Shown piece after piece: positions 6,888 through 12,309 of a stretch of 12,309 nt of DNA. The translations under genes were made by a program, and so were the position numbers. Under the pieces are notes generated by a model. It was not told the DNA's origin and did not search any database. It saw only the letters and a list, made by a program, of their open reading frames with translations. How positions within the stretch are numbered: the stretch's first letter is position 1; each line of letters begins with the position of its first letter. The DNA is from CALMEE01 sp041748315 (lineage in GTDB: Bacteria; Planctomycetota; Planctomycetia; Pirellulales; Pirellulaceae): NCBI GenBank assembly GCA_041748315.1, contig JBGTDM010000100.1:1-12309 (forward strand), read 5' to 3'.

Positions 6888-6922
6888 GCGTACTCGCTCA
6901 ACCACAAGCGAGTACGCCTTTT
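6888..6922 (+). terminator. Rho-independent terminator of the PEP-CTERM gene
   Basis: GCGTACTCGCT (6888-6898) and AGCGAGTACGC (6907-6917) form a perfect 11-bp stem with an 8-base loop, followed by CTTTTCTGC. It lies 27 bases after the stop codon. Confidence 0.85.
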
Positions 6923-6968
6923 CTGCTATCAGTATAAAACTCACCACCCGTTTATGTTTCATCGAACC

Positions 6969-7052
6969 ATGAGTCGACTCAAGACAATTCTGACGACCGA
7001 TTTCTGTCCAGGATTCAACAAGTATGTTTACTGGTTGAAACAGCCCGACAGT
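6969..7052 (+). pseudogene. N-terminal remnant of an unidentified planctomycete membrane protein
   Basis: ATG at 6969 opens MSRLKTILTTDFCPGFNKYV and then YWLKQP. The TDFCP-x-x-N-x-YVYWLK-x-P opening recalls the cytoplasmic N-terminus of planctomycete membrane proteins, where a hydrophobic segment follows directly. Here nothing hydrophobic follows: the frame runs into the palindromic repeat at 7088. So only about 27 codons of a gene appear to remain, cut off by the repeat region. This is based on pattern memory, and no family name can be given. Confidence 0.35.
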
Positions 7053-7087
7053 GCCATTCGTGCCACCCACCGATTGATTACTCTAAG

Positions 7088-7113
7088 GCCGCCTAAAGGC
7101 GGGACTACGAACG
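7088..7113 (+). repeat. REP-like palindrome, copy 1
   Basis: GCCGCCTAAAGGCGG is followed by GACTACGAACG. The GCCGCC/GGCGG arms with a TAAA loop form a hairpin. The same unit recurs at 7273-7298 and, inverted, at 7221-7244. Confidence 0.75.
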
Positions 7114-7220
7114 CTCATGCCGCCGAACTTTCATTTATTTTGTCAAGGATGACGAGAAGACGGTCGGCGAAGAGTTGGTACGCAGGGTTCAGCCCGCACA
7201 TTAGTGCCAACGGGGAGAAT

Positions 7221-7244
7221 GTTTGTAGTCCCGCCTTCAGGCGG
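7221..7244 (-). repeat. REP-like palindrome, copy 2 (inverted)
   Basis: GTTTGTAGTCCCGCC is followed by TTCAGGCGG: the reverse complement of the unit at 7088 with a changed loop base and a few flank differences. The orientation is opposite to copies 1 and 3, so the region between can form a larger inverted repeat. Confidence 0.7.
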
Positions 7245-7272
7245 AGTTCATTCGAGGGCGAATAGGGAGCGA

Positions 7273-7298
7273 GCCGCCTAAAGGCGGAACTACGAACG
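7273..7298 (+). repeat. REP-like palindrome, copy 3
   Basis: GCCGCCTAAAGGCGG is followed by AACTACGAACG, differing by one base from copy 1. It is followed closely by GAGCCGCC, a partial arm, and then by the AACGAATAAAGGTGTC cluster. Confidence 0.75.
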
Positions 7299-7308
7299 AG
7301 CCGCCGGG

Positions 7309-7378
7309 AACGAATAAAGGTGTCAAGAAACGAATAAAGGTGTCAGTACCAAAACGAATATGAACGAATAAAGGTGTC
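7309..7378 (+). repeat. Cluster of AACGAATAAAGGTGTC repeats
   Basis: Three exact copies of the 16-base unit AACGAATAAAGGTGTC occur at 7309-7324, 7329-7344 and 7363-7378, with a truncated AACGAATA at 7353-7360. Spacing is irregular (20 and 34 bases), so this is not a simple tandem array. Similar 'AAAGGTGTC' units are, to my knowledge, frequent near REP-type elements and Y1/RAYT transposases in planctomycetes. The third copy directly abuts a transposase fragment. Confidence 0.75.
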
Positions 7379-7621
7379 TCACGCGTGCAGCGGTGCGATC
7401 CAAAGCTGCATTCGCCGGGTGGTGAATCAGCGACTGAAAAGCAACGCCATGTTCTGGCGCAAATCGGGCGCGAAAAGCATGCTGCAGTTCCGCGCTCAAG
7501 TGGTCAGCAACCGCTGGGACGAGTCCATCGCGGCCAAACAGTCGCTTCGTCGCCACATTCGCCTTGACGACTGGCGGTGGGTCCCCAACCCGAACGGCCC
7601 GCCCGAAACCCAAACCCCGGG
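7379..7621 (+). pseudogene. C-terminal transposase fragment
   Basis: The frame reads CSGAIQSCIRRVVNQRLKSN, then AMFWRKSGAKSMLQFRAQVV and SNRWDESI, and later DDWRWVPNP. The order 'S-G-A-x-E/Q-S-x-I-R-R-V-x-N-x-R-L-K-x-x-x-x-F-W ... A-x-x-x-L-Q-x-R-A ... R-W-D' is that of the last 60-80 residues of a DDE transposase. The family is uncertain; ISKra4-like is the best guess. No catalytic D-D-E core remains, and the homology begins immediately after the repeat cluster. The apparent start codon is a GTG inside the AAAGGTGTC repeat, so it is not a real start. This is the 3' end of an insertion sequence whose 5' part is lost. Confidence 0.6.
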
Positions 7622-7671
7622 TTCACCAACCCCCCAAAAAAACCCTAAGAAAATGACCGCTTTTCGGGATT

Positions 7672-8319
7672 TCACCCCCGCCGAGATGAACTCGGCTGGC
7701 CGCGGCGCTGATGCCTCAGTTGACGCCAACCCGTCAGTCCCAGACTGCCAGACAGTTTGCGGCTGACCGGAAGCAGCTTGCTCATGCCGTCCCAAATCAA
7801 ACTGCTCTCGGTCGGATAGTGAATGTTGGTAGCGACCACAAACGAGTCCGCTCGAACCCATTGTCGGGCTTCACCGTGTTCGTGCTGGCCATGGTGAACA
7901 ATCAATTGATTGATCTCGTCCAAGGTCGAAGGTTTGACCAACACCAGCGTGTCACGAATGCGCCGCCAGTTAAAACTGGTATTGTCCCATTCACCAACGC
8001 CTAAAATGCCTCGCAACGCTCGATGGTTCTCGCACAAATCCTGCGGTTGGCCATCATTCAAATTGCAGCCCAGCCGAACGATTCCCAGTACCCCAGTCTG
8101 CCAGTAGTTGTAGCCTTCTCGACCCATGTCCGGTCGCGTGTCAGAATTGATGTCCTTGGCAATCAGACTCGTTACCAGCTCACGCAATTCCTTTTGAGAA
8201 TATAGATGTTGCAAGCCCTCCAGAACGGGTATAATCTCATGACGACATTCGAGATTAAGCGGAACGTTCTCGATCGGCAGACAGTTCATTCGCAGCTGAT
8301 TGGAAAAAGCTTTTCGCAT
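7672..8319 (-). pseudogene. ISNCY-type transposase, N-terminal part (truncated)
   Basis: The ATG at 8319 has GGAG 7 bases upstream. The 215-codon frame matches the N-terminal half of ISNCY transposases (usually over 400 aa): MRKAFSNQLRMNCLPIENVP, VLEGLQHLYSQKELRELV, GREGYNYWQTGVLGIVRLG, ENHRALRGILGVG, FNWRRIRDTLVLV, and DSFVVATNIHYPTESSLIWD, which holds the first catalytic Asp region. Homology fades after GLTGWRQLRHQR (about 7700), where the frame runs into GC-rich sequence with a GCCGAG/CTCGGC hairpin (7680-7696) and stops. The C-terminal half with the remaining catalytic residues is absent, so the protein should be inactive. It converges with the plus-strand transposase fragment to its left. 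Confidence 0.8.
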
Positions 8320-8555
8320 CGTTACACTCCGTGAAGTTTTTCGCCGAATTGTTGTTCAATATTCAATTCAACGCGCGAACCAAGAAATTGGTTCGAAACT
8401 TCAAGGAATTTTTTCGCACTCTACCTCGCTCTTTAACAACTCAATCCGTTTTCCCGACGGACACTAGCTAAAGCAATACCAATTCAACCCAGGAAGGGAA
8501 AAAACCAATACTGCGAGTGTTGGCACGCTGCTGACTGTTTAAGGTGTTTCCGCTT
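8320..8555. other. Gap between ISNCY fragment and methyltransferase gene
   Basis: No gene is present. It should contain the upstream end of the ISNCY element, but no terminal inverted repeat could be identified because the other end is deleted. A perfect dyad lies at 8376-8395. Confidence 0.5.
8376..8395. repeat. Perfect 8-bp hairpin with GAAA loop
   Basis: CGAACCAA, GAAA, TTGGTTCG form a perfect 8-bp stem capped on the plus strand by a GAAA tetraloop. It lies 57 bases upstream of the ISNCY transposase start. It may block outside transcription from entering the transposase gene, as hairpins near IS ends often do. That role is inference. Confidence 0.5.
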
Positions 8556-9446
8556 TTATTTAACCGCATGAATCACGGGGTTGTCTGGGCGCATGCGTTT
8601 AAGGCCCAGCCAGCAACAGGTGTCCTTGAGATCGTACTCCAACGGATTTTTCGGTCGAAATCTCACTTGGGAAAAACAGGCGCGAAGCAACCGAATATCC
8701 TTTGACGTTAATGGATCATCTGTTCCACGATCGCGGCGGGCGATCCAACGTACGAAATGCACGATTCGATATACCATTCTTGATCGCAGTGGCTCGATAA
8801 ACAACACTTGGCCTCCCGGGCGTAGCACCCGGTGAATTTCAGGAATTGTTTTTGAGCGATCTGTATGATGAATGGTCGAACGCGAAAAGACGAAATCAAA
8901 ACTTTGATCTGCAAAGGGCAAAAACTCGGCCGGTGACGTGTGAAAAACAACACGGTCAATCAGCTTTTGATCGCTATCTGGGAGCATATTAGCAATTCTT
9001 CGTAAACCCAATCTTTGAGAAGGACTAGAGACCTCGACTTGATGAATCGTATCTGCCCCAGCTCGCAAGAATCGCCATGAGTCTCTGCAGGAACCGCCGA
9101 TATCCAACACCCTCTTTGATCGAACAAGCTTTTCCATCGAAAGCCCGAGCGACTGAAGATTTACGCTTCTTCGATAGGCGATCTCTTCGTCAATCGAAAA
9201 CGGAAGATTTTCCACGGACACTGTGGGCAACTTGCACGCTTCGTCAGCTGCCCAAGCATCGTATTTCTGAATTTCTTTCAGAATTCGATTGTTCAGACCG
9301 GGATAGTCATTGAAGGCAATCCATTCAATCCGCTGTTCTTCCGGAAAATATTGCCCGACTTTTTGCTGGCCATCCAGCAAATCCCCGGCGGAAGTCAATT
9401 CGACGGACTGGCCACTGGCGGGTGATTGCAGCAATTCGGTTTTCAT
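8556..9446 (-). CDS. Class I SAM-dependent methyltransferase
   Basis: A 296-aa cytoplasmic enzyme of the Methyltransf_11 type. Motif I is VLDIGGSC (113-120). An acidic residue (Glu138, in HQVEVS) ends strand 2. The PAEFLPFADQSFDFVFSR region (172-189) is the post-II/motif IV segment, followed by HHTDRSKTIPEIHRVLRPGG and QVLFIEPL (193-220). The first ~45 residues (LLQSPASGQSVELTS, then VGQYFPEEQRIEWI) look like a Trm112-type zinc-ribbon domain that has lost its cysteines. The substrate cannot be told; small molecules, lipids or sugars are all possible. The ATG at 9446 has AAGGGAA about 6 bases upstream. The gene stands alone between mobile-element remnants and may be cargo or an old resident. 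Confidence 0.85.
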   Translation of the reverse strand: MKTELLQSPASGQSVELTSAGDLLDGQQKVGQYFPEEQRIEWIAFNDYPGLNNRILKEIQKYDAWAADEACKLPTVSVENLPFSIDEEIAYRRSVNLQSLGLSMEKLVRSKRVLDIGGSCRDSWRFLRAGADTIHQVEVSSPSQRLGLRRIANMLPDSDQKLIDRVVFHTSPAEFLPFADQSFDFVFSRSTIHHTDRSKTIPEIHRVLRPGGQVLFIEPLRSRMVYRIVHFVRWIARRDRGTDDPLTSKDIRLLRACFSQVRFRPKNPLEYDLKDTCCWLGLKRMRPDNPVIHAVK

Positions 9447-9801
9447 GAAATTCCCTTGATTATGTAAGGTTCAAAAGTTCAGGCGCTCTCTTTAAATAAA
9501 AAACTCACGGGCCATCTCGACCCCGGCTTTTTCGAAACTGTTTATCGTACCCTGACGATTGCCTTGGTTCCGCGTTAAGAAACTTCTCTGTTCGAGTGAA
9601 TTTAAAAAAAATATGCACAGTTGCTAGAATTCAAGGCTTGGGTTCATTGAGCAAAGAAATCGACGAGAAGTGAACTACCTATGGTGACTAATTTCTTCGA
9701 GCTTTGACGCCCATCTCGGCGATCGGGACGCTCCCCGCTCCCGAGCAGATTATCCCTCGGACAAAACTTCCCACTGTAGCGTCCACGCTGGACTTATGCA
9801 A
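9447..9801. other. Gap upstream of the methyltransferase gene
   Basis: No gene was found on either strand: the frames are closed by frequent stops. The portion nearest the methyltransferase is AT-rich with an A/T run (9601-9613) and probably contains its promoter. The portion near 9720-9800 is GC-rich with small self-complementary stretches, for example CGGGA/TCCCG. Confidence 0.5.
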
Positions 9802-9930
9802 TTAGTTTGTTGGACCGATGATTTCCCAACCAACGTTGGCGCGCTTTTTCGAGTTTTCCGTGTAAGCGCCCATCAGCACGATTGCTTTGGCGGGGTTGAC
9901 GGGCGGGGGTGTAAAAAAAGTGCCACTCAC
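9802..9930 (-). pseudogene. Orphan C-terminal coding remnant, unidentified
   Basis: A 42-codon minus-strand frame reads VSGTFFTPPPVNPAKAIVLM, then GAYTENSKKRANVGWEIIGP and ends TN-stop. It is protein-like in composition (an alternating strand 'AIVLMGAY' and a charged stretch) and ends at a proper stop, as the tail of a protein would. It begins exactly where homology to the IS1380 transposase ends, so it could be the gene the IS interrupted or to which it became joined. The family is not recognised. Confidence 0.3.
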
Positions 9931-10487
9931 TTATTCACTGCCTGGCTTCCGCAATACACGCACAGCGGCAGGAAATAATAGTGCCGATAGTAACCGTGAA
10001 AGAAGCGGCCTTCCTACTGGCCGTGAACCGGATCATCGTTGGCGTCCAGGTCGAGCGTGATCTCGTCCGGCGGCGTGTCGGACGAACCGATAAACTGATC
10101 CACAAGGATCTTCAAACGTTGGACCAGCGTGGGACGCAAAATCCGGTTCTCCAGCCGACAGAGCGTGGAAGGGGATGCCATCGCCTCGTCTTCGACCGCA
10201 GCCACGCCGACGGCAACTTGCCGTGCAACGTCGGTTCGCATCGTTAGCTGGTCGTTGAGGTCTTCGTAGCCCGCGACAATGGAAAAGATTCGCTGAGCCA
10301 GCATGGTCCGCTGATCGTGCGTTATTGCTTCAGGGTTACGCGGGTCAGCAATGGCGTCGTTGATGGCGTCAAGCAGCCCGATTTTACGATCGACTTTTTA
10401 AAGCAGCAGAACTCCGGCATCACTGGTCGGTCGCCCACCAAGAAAATCGGCCACCACTTTGCGCCGACCCACACTTGAAAACCCCAT
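9930..10487 (-). pseudogene. IS1380-type transposase pseudogene, truncated and with two stop codons
   Basis: From an ATG at 10487 the frame reads MGFSSVGRRKVVADFLGG and RPTSDAGVLLL, then TAA (10398-10400). It continues in the same frame with KVDRKIGLLDAINDAIADPR, HDQRTMLAQRIF, GYEDLND, STLCRLENRI and ITLDLDANDDPVHGQ, then TAG (10014-10016), then EGRFFHGYYRHYYFLPLCVY. This order is that of IS1380 transposases: VVADF-GGR-TSDAG at the start, and L-D-x-D-A-x-D-D-P-V-H-G-x-Q containing the first catalytic Asp. The last two-thirds of the protein are missing after about 9942. With two nonsense codons and a 3' deletion it cannot be functional. The 96-codon open part (10014-10304) should not be annotated as a gene. 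Confidence 0.85.
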
Positions 10488-10514
10488 CGACTTGCTGGTA
10501 CACTCTGTCACAAT

Positions 10515-10581
10515 AAAGCCTCTTGCTTTTGTAGTGCGTGTTGAAGTTGATAATCCACGTTGTACAAGGCAAAAGGCTTTT
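10515..10581. repeat. Imperfect 20-bp inverted repeat upstream of the IS1380 pseudogene
   Basis: AAAGCCTCTTGCTTTTGTAG (10515-10534) is nearly complementary to GTACAAGGCAAAAGGCTTTT (10562-10581). On the minus strand the outer arm belongs to CCTATAAGAAAAGCC starting at 10589. Ends of IS1380 elements often begin with CC, so 10589 may be the element's 5' boundary. The partner end is deleted, so this cannot be confirmed here. Confidence 0.4.
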
Positions 10582-10642
10582 CTTATAGGTGACTACAAAT
10601 TAACCGATGAAATATCCGGGATAGCGATGTAGCGGAAAAGCG

Positions 10643-10790
10643 ATGAACTTGAATTCAACCCGCCGCGACGGAACGGCATTCGGTAAACCCGGCATCGAAC
10701 CACGCTGGACAGGTGGCAACAAGGACGCGGTAGGCACGGCCTACTCGTCGTCGAGCTGCATGTACCACACAAGTCACAGCTTACTTCTGT
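10643..10790 (+). pseudogene. N-terminal remnant of a GH15 glucoamylase-like gene
   Basis: ATG at 10643 with GGAAAAGCG just upstream opens MNLNSTRRDGTAFGKPGIEP, then RWTGGNKDAVGTAYSSSS and a degraded CMYHTSHSLL. The string 'A-x-G-K-P-G-I-E-P-R-W-T-x-x-x-K-D-x-V-G-T-x-x-x-x-S-S' is the typical N-terminus of bacterial GH15 glucan 1,4-alpha-glucosidases, where it continues R-V-W-x-T-x-S-H-G-x-x-x-E-V-Y-Y-P. Here it stops after about 49 codons and runs in frame into the MscS gene. The other several hundred residues, including the catalytic Glu residues, are gone. It looks like the scar of a deletion, possibly linked to the adjacent IS. Confidence 0.65.
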
Positions 10791-10834
10791 CCCATGAGGA
10801 CAAGCCCTATCACGTCTATAAACTGTTTTTTCGA

Positions 10835-12238
10835 ATGCTGCTGTTCAGTTCCGTGTGTTGCGCGCTGACCTCAATGGTCGTGGCACAAAAGCCAGTCGGC
10901 CAAGCCAGCGAACAGCAGAAACCACCCGTTTCCACCAACGAAGAAATCTCGCAGGCGCCCGCGAAGGTGGGCGTCAAGCACGTCGCGCGCGATGAAGAGA
11001 TTCGCAAGCGACTCCAGAGTGTCCTGGATGCCACCGACTGGTTCACCGACCCACAAGTCCGGGTCGAGGAAGGAGTCGTCTTTCTCAGCGGTCGGGCGGA
11101 GTCCGCTGATCTCAAGAAATGGGCCGGTGATCTGGCGAGCAACACCCAGGATGTCGTCGCCGTGGCCAACCGAATGGAAGTGCCAGAACCGCCGGTCTGG
11201 GATTTCCGTTCGACGTGGAGCGGACTGTTGGTGTTACGTAGCGATTTTATCCGTTCCCTTTCATTTTTCGCTTTGGGGTTGCTCATCCTCGCCCCGGCGG
11301 CGGGGACCGGTATGCTGGCAACAGGAGGAGCCCGGGCGTTCCTTCACCGACGGATTCGAGCTAACCCTCTGAGAAATGTGATCGCGCGTGGAATAGGCGT
11401 GCTGGTCTTCCTTTTCGGCCTCTATATCGTTCTCCGTCTCTTTGGTCTGACGCAACTGGCGTTGACGGTGGTCGGTGGTACCGGTCTGATCGGTCTCGCC
11501 GTTGGAATCGCCTTTCGCGACATCACCGAAAACTTTCTGGCTAGCATCTTCCTCAGTATTCAGCGGCCGTTCGAGATGGGTGACTTGGTCGAGGTTGCCG
11601 GCGTGACCGGCTACGTGGAGCAGTTGAACGTGCGGACGACGATCTTGATGACACATGACGGCAATCTCGTGCAGATTCCCAACGTAGTCGTTTACAAGAG
11701 CTATCTCCGCAACTTCACGACCAGCTCCAACCGGCGCGAGGACTTTGTCGTCGGCATCGGCTATGACGATTCGATCAACGACGCCCAGGAGATCGCACGG
11801 AAGGTGCTGGCGGACAGCCTGGGGAAGGCGACAATCAACCTGCGCGTCTACTTTTGGCTCAACAGCCGCGAACAGAGTTGGTTGAAAGTGCGGTCGTCGG
11901 TGATTCGGCTGGTGAAACTCGCCTTTCAGAAACATGGCATCTCAATGCCCACCGAGTCCCGAGAGATTGTTTTCCCGCACGGCATCCCCGTCACCGTGCT
12001 CGATGGCCAACTGGCAGATGCGCATGTTGCCATGCCGGGAAAAGGGCTCCCTCCTGAATCGCAGCACGAAGAACTCGCTGCGGTGTCAACGAAGGCGGAA
12101 GCCGGCTTATACAGCGAAGCCGTCGTCATCGAGGAACAGGCGCGGCAGGCACAACTATTGAAGGGCGGCGAGAATCTCTTACCGGTTGCTTCCGACACTC
12201 CTACTTCTGAGAAGCAGACGAAAGAACCACAACCATAG
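10835..12238 (+). CDS. MscS-type mechanosensitive ion channel with N-terminal BON domain
   Basis: 467 aa from the ATG at 10835. The start was chosen because MLLFSSVCCALTSMVVAQ forms a signal peptide there; the open frame reaches back to 10643 only through a GH15 remnant. No good Shine-Dalgarno is seen, so the true start is uncertain and a fusion is possible. A periplasmic BON domain covers about residues 52-116 (EEIRKRLQSVL, VRVEEGVVFLSGRA). Three membrane segments follow at about 139-161, 182-204 and 209-229; the last holds the Gly/Ala-rich pore helix VGGTGLIGLAVGIAFRDITE. Next is the MscS beta domain, PFEMGDLVEVAGVTGYVEQL, NLVQIPNVVVYKS and NFT. The C-terminal alpha/beta domain (VYFWLN, GISMP) appears about 20 residues short near VLADSLGKATINLRV. 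It releases solutes on osmotic downshock at the inner membrane. The tail is Glu/Gln-rich. It is GC-richer than most of the window. Confidence 0.88.
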   Translation: MLLFSSVCCALTSMVVAQKPVGQASEQQKPPVSTNEEISQAPAKVGVKHVARDEEIRKRLQSVLDATDWFTDPQVRVEEGVVFLSGRAESADLKKWAGDLASNTQDVVAVANRMEVPEPPVWDFRSTWSGLLVLRSDFIRSLSFFALGLLILAPAAGTGMLATGGARAFLHRRIRANPLRNVIARGIGVLVFLFGLYIVLRLFGLTQLALTVVGGTGLIGLAVGIAFRDITENFLASIFLSIQRPFEMGDLVEVAGVTGYVEQLNVRTTILMTHDGNLVQIPNVVVYKSYLRNFTTSSNRREDFVVGIGYDDSINDAQEIARKVLADSLGKATINLRVYFWLNSREQSWLKVRSSVIRLVKLAFQKHGISMPTESREIVFPHGIPVTVLDGQLADAHVAMPGKGLPPESQHEELAAVSTKAEAGLYSEAVVIEEQARQAQLLKGGENLLPVASDTPTSEKQTKEPQP

Positions 12239-12255
12239 CGGAAGAGCAGCTAAGA

Positions 12256-12309
12256 ATGATATCGCAACTGCACCATTGGTGGCAAGAAACGCGATCGAGC
12301 TTCTGGTTC
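12256..12309 (+). CDS. Start of a DUF2254-like membrane protein (partial, runs off right edge)
   Basis: ATG at 12256, 17 bases after the MscS stop, gives 18 codons open to the edge: MISQLHHWWQETRSSFWF. A basic/aromatic N-terminus ending in 'R-x-S-F-W-F' is how DUF2254 predicted membrane proteins begin, normally followed by a VPALM transmembrane segment. GGAAGAG lies just upstream, though 10 or more bases away. The close spacing suggests co-transcription with the MscS gene. With only 18 residues visible, the family call is tentative. Confidence 0.5.
   Translation, partial: MISQLHHWWQETRSSFWF

Noticed and set aside
6879..7265. 128-codon plus-strand frame read as one gene
   Set aside because: It crosses the terminator hairpin and two palindromic repeats. 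Only the short stretch from 6969 resembles a real protein start.
7374..7766. 130-codon plus-strand frame as an intact gene
   Set aside because: Its start GTG is part of the AAAGGTGTC repeat, and its last third runs antisense into the ISNCY fragment.
1..12309. CRISPR array, tRNA or rRNA genes
   Set aside because: No regularly spaced direct repeats with unique spacers, and no recognisable tRNA or rRNA signature. The 7309-7378 repeats are irregular and too few.

Overview
The window looks like a stretch of a planctomycete chromosome, probably Pirellulales-like. The evidence is two DUF1559 pseudopilin-like proteins, a secreted protein with a PEP-CTERM sorting tail, a BON-domain MscS channel, and transposase remnants and palindromic repeats of the kind seen in that phylum. 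Coding density is low and many genes are broken. Everything here was read by eye, without database searches.

Left part (1-4100). A mannose-6-phosphate isomerase gene (manA, minus) runs off the left edge. A gap of about 570 bases follows, then a complete DUF1559 gene (minus). From 2183 to 4100, on the minus strand, there is an eroded stretch: two overlapping hypothetical ORFs, an in-frame amber codon after which coding-like sequence continues, and a fragment resembling a FAD-dependent glycine/D-amino-acid oxidase that is itself preceded by a second in-frame amber codon.

Centre (4156-6922, plus strand). This is the best-preserved functional unit: a small secreted Cys/His-rich protein, a second DUF1559 protein, and a secreted PEP-CTERM protein resembling the cyanobacterial all3515 (Zur-repressed) family. 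A perfect 11-bp terminator hairpin closes it. A long stem-loop overlaps the stop codon of the first gene, and a GC-rich, hairpin-dense leader with a terminator-like arm precedes the DUF1559 gene. I infer a surface-exposed metal-related (zinc or copper) module.

Right part (6923-12309). First comes a repeat and mobile-element graveyard: a short N-terminal gene remnant, three REP-like palindromes, a cluster of AACGAATAAAGGTGTC repeats, a C-terminal transposase fragment (plus) and a truncated ISNCY-type transposase (minus). An intact class I SAM methyltransferase gene (minus) follows, then an orphan coding tail and an IS1380-type transposase pseudogene with two nonsense codons. Next to its presumed end lies the first ~49 codons of a GH15 glucoamylase-like gene, read in frame into an MscS-type mechanosensitive channel gene. 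The first 18 codons of a DUF2254-like membrane protein end the window.
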